Shown: piece by piece, positions 58,186 through 64,000 of the stretch
Layout: every line of letters starts with the position of its first letter
Numbering within the stretch: the first letter of the stretch is position 1
Assembly: GCF_001659605.2 (NCBI RefSeq)
Contig: NC_035162.2
Span: 13,101,248-13,165,247, forward strand
DNA: 64,000 nucleotides
Direction: 5' to 3'
Source of the DNA: Manihot esculenta
Taxonomy: Eukaryota > Streptophyta > Magnoliopsida > Malpighiales > Euphorbiaceae
Position numbers and translations under genes: made by a program
Notes under the pieces: model-generated
Databases searched by the model: none
What the model was told of the DNA's origin: nothing
Seen by the model: the letters and a program-made list of their open reading frames with translations, nothing else

Positions 58186-58419
58186 GATGAGTCAAAGGCT
58201 TCTTGGGATCTTTCGGTACGTAGAAGTACAGTATTAGGAGCAGAGGTGCAAGCGATCCTAATGGGAACCAGAATGGCGAGGGATCTTGGTCTGAACAGTG
58301 TGACCATAGAGCCGGACTCTCTTGAAACAGCAAATCAGGCTGCGGACGCCTTAGCCAAGCAAGTACAAAGCCTCTCTGCCGGTTCGATCCTCCTGGACCG
58401 TCTCAGCTCTCTTGCGTGA
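58186..58419 (+). pseudogene. Second LINE-type RNase H remnant, internally deleted
   Basis: Frame ends at TGA 58417. It shows GAEVQAILMGTRMARDLGLN, SVTIEPDSLE then directly TANQAADALAKQV, i.e. the middle of the RNase H fold (about 50 residues between the second Asp region and the NxAAD.LAK motif) has been lost. A C-run and A-run at about 58487-58508 follow and resemble a retroposon tail. Confidence 0.6.
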
Positions 58420-58481
58420 GGATAGCCAATCCCATAGCTGAGTTCTTTTTCTTTGAGCATTAGCTCCGCTTCCTAACCCCC

Positions 58482-58508
58482 CAACCCCCCCCCCCAAAAA
58501 AAAAAAAA
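58482..58508 (+). repeat. Poly(C) then poly(A) run
   Basis: CCCCCCAA then about ten C followed by about thirteen A, immediately downstream of the RNase H remnant. It may be a retroposon 3' tail and is also a strong slippage or i-motif candidate. Confidence 0.7.
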
Positions 58509-58789
58509 GAAAGAAAAGAAAAGTAAAAGTAAATAACATCGCTAACACATCCAAATTTTGATCTAAAAATAAATAATTAATAATCATCTTTTAAATTGAT
58601 TTTAAATGAACAGTAATCTAGATTAACTAAATATAATATGGAAATCTTTCTTACAGTACTTTCATGGGTAATTTAGATTGCCGCAATTCAACATAGCTCA
58701 ATTCATTTTACCTAAAAAAAATAAGATTAATATAATTCACAACTCAAATTAGAATAATTTAAACAAAACTATATAATAATACTCTCTTT

Positions 58790-59442
58790 CTAATTTTTTT
58801 AAAGAGAGTTAGTTTTCTCTTTTTTTCTCTTTCTTTTCTAAGGATTTGTCCTTAGATTTTTGCCGTGCTCTGGTGGCTTTTCCTGCCCCATTGACTTTTC
58901 TTCTTGATCGTGGGACTCTACCTTTATTGATACCTTTAGTTTATACTTTAAAAGTTAGAGGTTGATTACCTCAAGAACGTTCATTGTGTTACGTCTATCT
59001 TTATTGATACCTTTAGTTTTCCACCACTCCTATAATTTATGATGAGTTTACTTCTATTTCTTTAGATTTTTCCTAACATTAATTCTGATACTTTTTACTC
59101 TCTCTCTTTTGTTGAGCTTTTGGATTGTAATCGCGGTTGGAAGAGCTCCTTGTAGGTTTCTGGTTCTTCTCGATGGAAAATGAGCATAGGGCAATGGTGG
59201 CTCTTTTGCCGAATCTTCTGACAATTCAAGTTAGATCTAGATTTTAGTGCAACAATGTGTTTTTTGTTAGGGGTTAAGTCATCTTGTTGAGTTGGATTCT
59301 TTCCTTTAGATCATGGGCTTGCTTAGACCCTTAAGTCGTTTATCTCTTTTAGCTTTATGATGTAAGGCTAATGGACCTTTTTAAACTCATGTTTTGGACT
59401 TCGCATTTTTACTCTATCTTTAACCAAAAAAAAAAAAAAAAT
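58790..59442 (+). mobile_element. Retroposon (LINE or SINE-like) 3' end, plus strand
   Basis: A GC-balanced stretch without protein motifs ends in a 16-A run at 59426-59441, the form of a poly(A)-ended retroposon. It resembles the minus-strand candidate at 27.7-28.5 kb in general character (pyrimidine-rich, GC-balanced, poly(A) end), but I did not establish that they are the same family. Confidence 0.4.
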
Positions 59443-60909
59443 TTAAACATTGAATTTATCCATTTTCCTTACTAGTTTATGTAAAGCAATATACCAATGT
59501 TATTCTTTGATACATTTTATTTATTTTATAGAATCTCCATTAATTAATTGGATTAATTCTGCCCAAACTCACCAGATTAACAATAATTTTTTAAGCTATA
59601 AAAACAATCTTAGGCATTGGAATTTCAGTTCAAGATAGCCTTATGCAAATAATTTCATAATTAAGTATAAATGATTTACCTTATCATTCTTCATTTGTGC
59701 ACACAGTTAATTAGTTAATAGACATATAAGTATCCTCTACACTTCTTTTGGTGGGGCTTAATCGATCATACTTGATTTATATTTTATTTGAGTATTTATT
59801 CAACTAGCATTATTGCTCGGATATATTATTTAGTTCACAGTGGTAATTTTTTTTAAATAATGAAGTGATCTTTTGATCCACCCTTTTCAATCAAATGATT
59901 TTTCTTCACTTTAAATTGTTATTTGGATCACAATTGTGGATAATGATTTGATTTTATTAAAATTAAAAAATTTAATTTATTTAATACCGCATGAAACTCA
60001 TTCAAATAGACACAGGACATGTCTATATAATAAGGATTTGATAAGTGGTGAATTGTGATTATAGGATATGTTCATATGACAATAATTTAATAAGTGGATA
60101 ATGCGGTCTAGGAAAAAAAAATTTGAATACCATAAAACTAAGTTCATTGTCAAAATTCGTCTTTACTTAAATAGGTCGAGTTTCGGTACAAAATAACTAT
60201 TGTCAAAGACAGTCTAGCGTATCTCTTTATATTTATACTCTCTAGATCACTGACCATATTTCTTATTAGATAACCGGTCAAATTATTAAAAAATATTATT
60301 TTTATTTTTATTTTTTATAATATAAAAAATAATTATAAAATTAAAATACGTTATTCTATCACACCACAACTTTCTACTGTCTTCTCACTTTTCTTTCTTT
60401 GTAAATATAGTTATCCCAAAATCAACAACATAAACAGCCCATCTCCTTAAAATAAAAGTGGTTGATTTTGTAATTTTGTTGGTAAATTTTTTTCAAATAA
60501 GCTTATCTTAAATCTAAGAAAATCACAAAAAGAGAAAAAAAGAAGTGCAGAGGAGGCTTTACCCCAAAACTTCAAGAATATTTTTTTTATTTACATATTT
60601 ATGCATTAAATTTATTTTAATTATTCATAATAATCCCTCAATAATTATAATATTTAAATCTTAAAAATATATATTTTAAAACATATTATTATTAATGCAT
60701 ATTTTAAAAGTTAATAAAAAATAATTAACTAAAATTTTATTTTAAAAAATTATTAATTAAAAACAACTAATAAAAAATAAAATATAATATTCACCCATTT
60801 ACTGTAATTAATTTCTCATTTTTAAGTGTATTTACTCCCTTTATATTACTATTGTTGTTGTTATTATTATTATAATTGTAATGAGAGAAAATATTTTTGT
60901 GGTAAATAT
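59443..60909. other. AT-rich intergenic DNA
   Basis: No gene. 59880-60080 has some repeated words (ATAATTTAATAAGTGG). Nothing further is supported. Confidence 0.4.
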
Positions 60910-60910
60910 C

Positions 60911-61704
60911 TATATTATATATAAAAGTGAGAAGAAGAGAAATAATGGAATTTTTTAAAATATTTCTACTATATTTGATAATTATAATTTTTTATTATTT
61001 AAAATTTTTAATTTAATTATATTAGTATTTTATTTAATTTTAAATTAATTGAGAATATTTTTTAACATTTAAATTATATTTGATTAAGTGAGTTTTTTTA
61101 TTAAATTTAAACTTCATCAAATTAATCGATAATGTTTTTACTATTTTTATTTTAAAATTTTAAATTATAAATTAAAAAAATTATTTTAATTAAATGAATT
61201 TCTTATTTTAATTTCAAATTTTGAATTTCTTAATAAATATAATTTTATTATGATTTTTAATTCAATTATAATTATAAATTTGTGTTTAAAAATATTACAA
61301 TTAGAGTTATATGTAAATTATTTTAGTTAACTTTTTTTATTATAATTAAAATTGTTAAAAAAAACTAAAATCATCTAAAAAATGATAGCTTTCAATTTTC
61401 ATAAACAATTTGATGTAAATTTAACCCTTTCTTTAAAAAAAAACTAGATTTAATATTAAATTTAATAATATATTTTTTTAAATGGTAAATTGAATAATAT
61501 TTATAATATTTAAAATTAAATTTTTTAATATATTAAATTTACCATTACTATTAAATAATAAATTTAATAGCAGATAATTAAAATTTATTTAAATGTGATT
61601 GAATTCTCATAAACTAGTATTAGCAAAGTTCAATTAGAATATAAATTAATTATATTATGGGCTATTTATACTATATATAAAAGTGGAAAGAGGAGAAATA
61701 ATGA
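60911..61704. repeat. Pair of related Helitron-like 5' ends
   Basis: TATATTATATATAAAAGTG with a GAGAAATAATGG tail at 60911-60948 and a near copy at 61669-61704 (CTATATATAAAAGTGGAAAG and GAGAAATAATGAG). Plant Helitrons commonly begin with TC followed by TATATTATATATAAA, so these may be starts of two related elements. No 3' hairpin and CTRR end could be assigned. Confidence 0.3.
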
Positions 61705-61810
61705 GATTGTTCATAATACTTTAATTCTTTATGATGATCTGAGATTCAGAGAACAGGGTTTTACAATAGATTCTGTAAAACTGGAAAAAACTTAGACCTA
61801 GAGGAGAGTA

Positions 61811-61866
61811 TTTCTCCTTTTATATGTTTCCTTATTTCTCCTTTTATATGTTTCCTTTTTTCTCCT
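61811..61866 (+). repeat. 24-bp tandem repeat, two and a third copies
   Basis: TTTCTCCTTTTATATGTTTCC begins at 61811 and 61835, with a partial third copy TTTCTCCT at 61859. Confidence 0.9.
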
Positions 61867-62985
61867 AGTGACGTGTAACATAACGTGTATCATTGGACCA
61901 CCTGTCCCTGCTACGTTGATACGGACGTACGAGAGAATCAGATCTCTGTCCCATGCATAACGGCCCCTGATTCTCCCCGGGCGCGCATGCGGATGGTCTC
62001 ATAAGGCGAAAGGGCTGAACTCCCTCCTAGTTCTGGGCTAGGCCGGAGGATGAGGTTAAGACTAGACCCGAAGGGAATCTGTCCATCGGGCCAGGAGAGC
62101 TAGACCGGCCTATTTGAAGAATCGGACTGGAGCCCAGTCTTTGAGCTGAATGGACTGGCCCTGGCTCTTGGAGGAGGCTTAGTAGCCTTCAGGCTATGAG
62201 CTGCCCTAGCGGGCCTGGCCCTAGACTGAGGTGAAGAAACCCAGCGGTCATCAATTGCCCCTTTACCTTCTCGTCAGTTATTGCTTCGACTGATGAGGGG
62301 GTAAATCCCAAGAATCATTATGACCGCGTCTGTTTATGTACTGCTTCCTTCGTAATGCCTTTTCATCTTTTTGTCCTTTTGACTTTCGAGTCCCCTCTGT
62401 CTTTTTCTATTTCTGGCTTTCCTTTGTTCTTTGTGCGTATTATCGTCTTCACTTTCTTGCTTTTATTTTCCAGATACGCCATCCTTCTTTTTCTATGAAT
62501 ATCCTTTAAGGATCCTGACGTCGCTAGCCTAGAGTCTAGCATCACCTCGTTCAGCATAAGAACCTCCTTCTCGAGGTATCTCTCGATATCATCCCCTTCT
62601 TCCCTTTCAGAACCTTCGCCAGGATGGAGGGGTCTTTCCTTCCGATCCATATACCTCTGGTATAATCGATCTTTATGAAGGCGTGAACTCCTTTCTCTTA
62701 TTTCTTTTCTTCCATGGGATTTTTATAGCATTTCGAGATTGCTTCTCAAGTGTCAGCCACTAATTTTATTCTCTTCATATTTTCTTTTGAACCTATCTGT
62801 CTGAGCGGGGGTTTCACATTCATGAGGCATCCGTTTGGTACCTTATTCGGGCTGGTCAAGGCGAGCCGAAAATTTTATTACCTTGTCCCTTATAGATGTC
62901 CGTTTTGATCTTGCTTTTGTGATTCTTGTTGAGAGCCGTTCTGACTTGCCCCGGTTTTGAATTTTTTGCAGTTTCTTAGGTGAAG

Positions 62986-63861
62986 ATGAATCAGATTGAA
63001 CCCTCTAAAATTCTTACGCTGTCCAGGGGGAGCCTGAATGTCGTCCCGGACGCCCTCCTGGTTGGACGATCGGCGGGGGGGTTTACCCAACTAGTGGCCG
63101 AAGTTATATCGTTCAGGTCGTCCAGCCGGCCTCCTCCTCTTGTTCCTGCCCAAGCTTCGGAGCCGAGCTTTTTCGGTGCCGAATCTTCAAGGCAGCCAAG
63201 TATTGACAAGTCCGTCTTAGCCGCACTAGTTGTTCAAGCTCTCAGGTTCCCTCGGGCTTCAAGGCCGAGCGAGGACTCCGGTTTGACGGGAGCGAAGCCT
63301 ACCCCGTCTTTTGGCGATGCTTCTGGAGAGAGGCTTGAGGCCTTCATAGCTGAGATGGGGACCCTTGCTAGCAGGGCTGAGATCGCCTTTGTGAGGAATG
63401 TCTATGGGGTCCCTTCCGAGGTTGGTCCGACTGCCGAGGATAGGGAACTCAGCTTTGTGGATGATGGGGGTGTAGCGGAGAAAGTCGGAGGCAAGTGTCC
63501 TATTCTCATCAAAGTGCTTGTCCTGGTTTGCGCTCCAAAGAAGTCTTGGGCTTTTGAAAGATCGGCTCCTGTCTTTCTTTCTCCCGGAGAGGAGGAGAAG
63601 GTTCTCGTGGTGCCCCTGATGTCTGCTCCTAACTCAAACTCATGGAATAACATGGTTTCTGAGGCTTACTGTGAGATACAAGATGCTGTTCACACATGTA
63701 ACATAAGTAAGGGTAATCTGCTAAAATTAGTCCAACATAGTATGTGTGTAGGTTTGCAACATTCACTTGTTCCATTGCTCTTCAGAATGCCTCGTCAATT
63801 TTCTTCGGCTTGCTCGAGTGTATCGTGCATCACACTTGGGCGACAGAAAGCCTGCTTATGA
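62986..63861 (+). CDS. Transposon-encoded hypothetical protein
   Basis: ORF of 291 residues from ATG 62986 to TGA 63859-63861. It is preceded by a pyrimidine tract ending TTTTTTGCAG (62962-62971), which looks like a 3' splice site, so translation may begin in an earlier exon. The protein is Ser/Pro/Arg/Ala-rich (SFRSSSRPPPLVPAQASEPS), with no zinc knuckle, protease or polymerase motif. The C-terminal third, after about 63650, becomes AT-richer and is probably not the original frame. It resembles gag-like or uncharacterised transposon proteins in composition, but I do not recognise the family. Confidence 0.35.
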   Translation: MNQIEPSKILTLSRGSLNVVPDALLVGRSAGGFTQLVAEVISFRSSSRPPPLVPAQASEPSFFGAESSRQPSIDKSVLAALVVQALRFPRASRPSEDSGLTGAKPTPSFGDASGERLEAFIAEMGTLASRAEIAFVRNVYGVPSEVGPTAEDRELSFVDDGGVAEKVGGKCPILIKVLVLVCAPKKSWAFERSAPVFLSPGEEEKVLVVPLMSAPNSNSWNNMVSEAYCEIQDAVHTCNISKGNLLKLVQHSMCVGLQHSLVPLLFRMPRQFSSACSSVSCITLGRQKACL

Positions 63862-64000
63862 CGGAACAGTGAGAGATGCTTATGGGAATTAACTTATTCA
63901 GCTCTCCTATAATAACGAAATAGAGTTCGGCTGGAGAGTGGGGGACCTCTAAGGGAGTATAAGGAGTCCACCGAGCTAAAAAGAGAACAGGGTAGATAAT

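Larger units (their letters stand above)
61727..64000 (+). mobile_element. GC-richer transposon, cut by the window edge
   Basis: From about 61727 the composition changes from AT-rich to about balanced or GC-rich and stays so to the end. It starts in what may be the second Helitron-like copy, so it appears inserted there. 61900-62260 has retrotransposon-leader-like text and carries a 24-bp tandem repeat and a hairpin. A long coding frame at 62986-63861 follows. No reverse transcriptase or transposase motif is visible within the window, so class is open. An LTR element of the gypsy kind or a derivative is the likeliest. Confidence 0.45.

Noticed and set aside
58381..58391. GGTTCGATCC, a tRNA B-box-like word
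   Set aside because: No A-box and no cloverleaf around it; lies inside the RNase H remnant.
62363..62650. Minus-strand, highly charged ORF of 95 codons in the GC-richer element
   Set aside because: The plus strand is a pyrimidine-rich leader; its complement reads as Lys/Glu-rich by composition. No motif and opposite in direction to the element's ORF.
1..64000. tRNA, rRNA, CRISPR array, origin or operon
   Set aside because: None seen; the window has plant nuclear structure with introns, and no repeat-spacer pattern exists.

Overview
The window is nuclear DNA of a eudicot plant. Genes are intron-rich, intergenic DNA is very AT-rich (long A/T-only stretches), and the repeats are plant types: a Ty1/copia LTR element, a Stowaway MITE, long-inverted-repeat elements and LINE tails. 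The style of the proteins is compatible with a rosid such as a Malpighiales species, but I cannot fix the species from sequence alone.

Layout. 0-4.4 kb is AT-rich and ends in the promoter of an AAP-type amino acid permease (4.41-6.22 kb, +, 5 exons). 6.5-11.7 kb is mostly AT-rich with one weak coding candidate near 9.4 kb. 11.73-18.16 kb (-) is an auxilin-like J-domain gene for clathrin uncoating; its 8 exons splice in frame to 591 residues. 19.47-24.02 kb is a complete but coding-dead copia element with 191-bp LTRs and a 5-bp target duplication. 24-31 kb is AT-rich with short tandem duplications and retroposon tails. 31.11-32.96 kb (+) is a single-exon receptor-like kinase with a cysteine-rich ectodomain. 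35.17-37.82 kb (-) is the oligosaccharyltransferase subunit KCP2/KRTCAP2 (4 coding exons, 121 aa). 39.72-51.52 kb (+) is the chloroplast protein translocase motor SECA2; 31 exons can be joined in frame into 1059 aa, ending in a complete C-terminus. 52.8-64 kb is a repeat-rich end with LINE RNase H remnants, foldback elements, one small B3-like ORF, broken R2R3-MYB pieces and the start of a GC-richer transposon that runs off the window.

The five main genes are ordinary housekeeping or membrane-trafficking genes and do not form a cluster with one function. From memory, the Arabidopsis homologues of SECA2 (At1g21650) and of the auxilin-like gene (At1g21660) are adjacent, so their presence in one window suggests an old micro-syntenic block later opened by a copia insertion and other genes.

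I found no previously undescribed system. The observations most worth a second look are at gene-structure level: a tandem duplication in a SECA2 intron that duplicates the 3' splice site of the next exon and gives a decoy with an immediate stop; a 102-nt in-frame exitron-like segment in the auxilin gene; a two-codon upstream ORF ending one base before the kinase start codon; and a nonsense spectrum in the copia element (five TAG, one TGA) that looks like methylcytosine decay.
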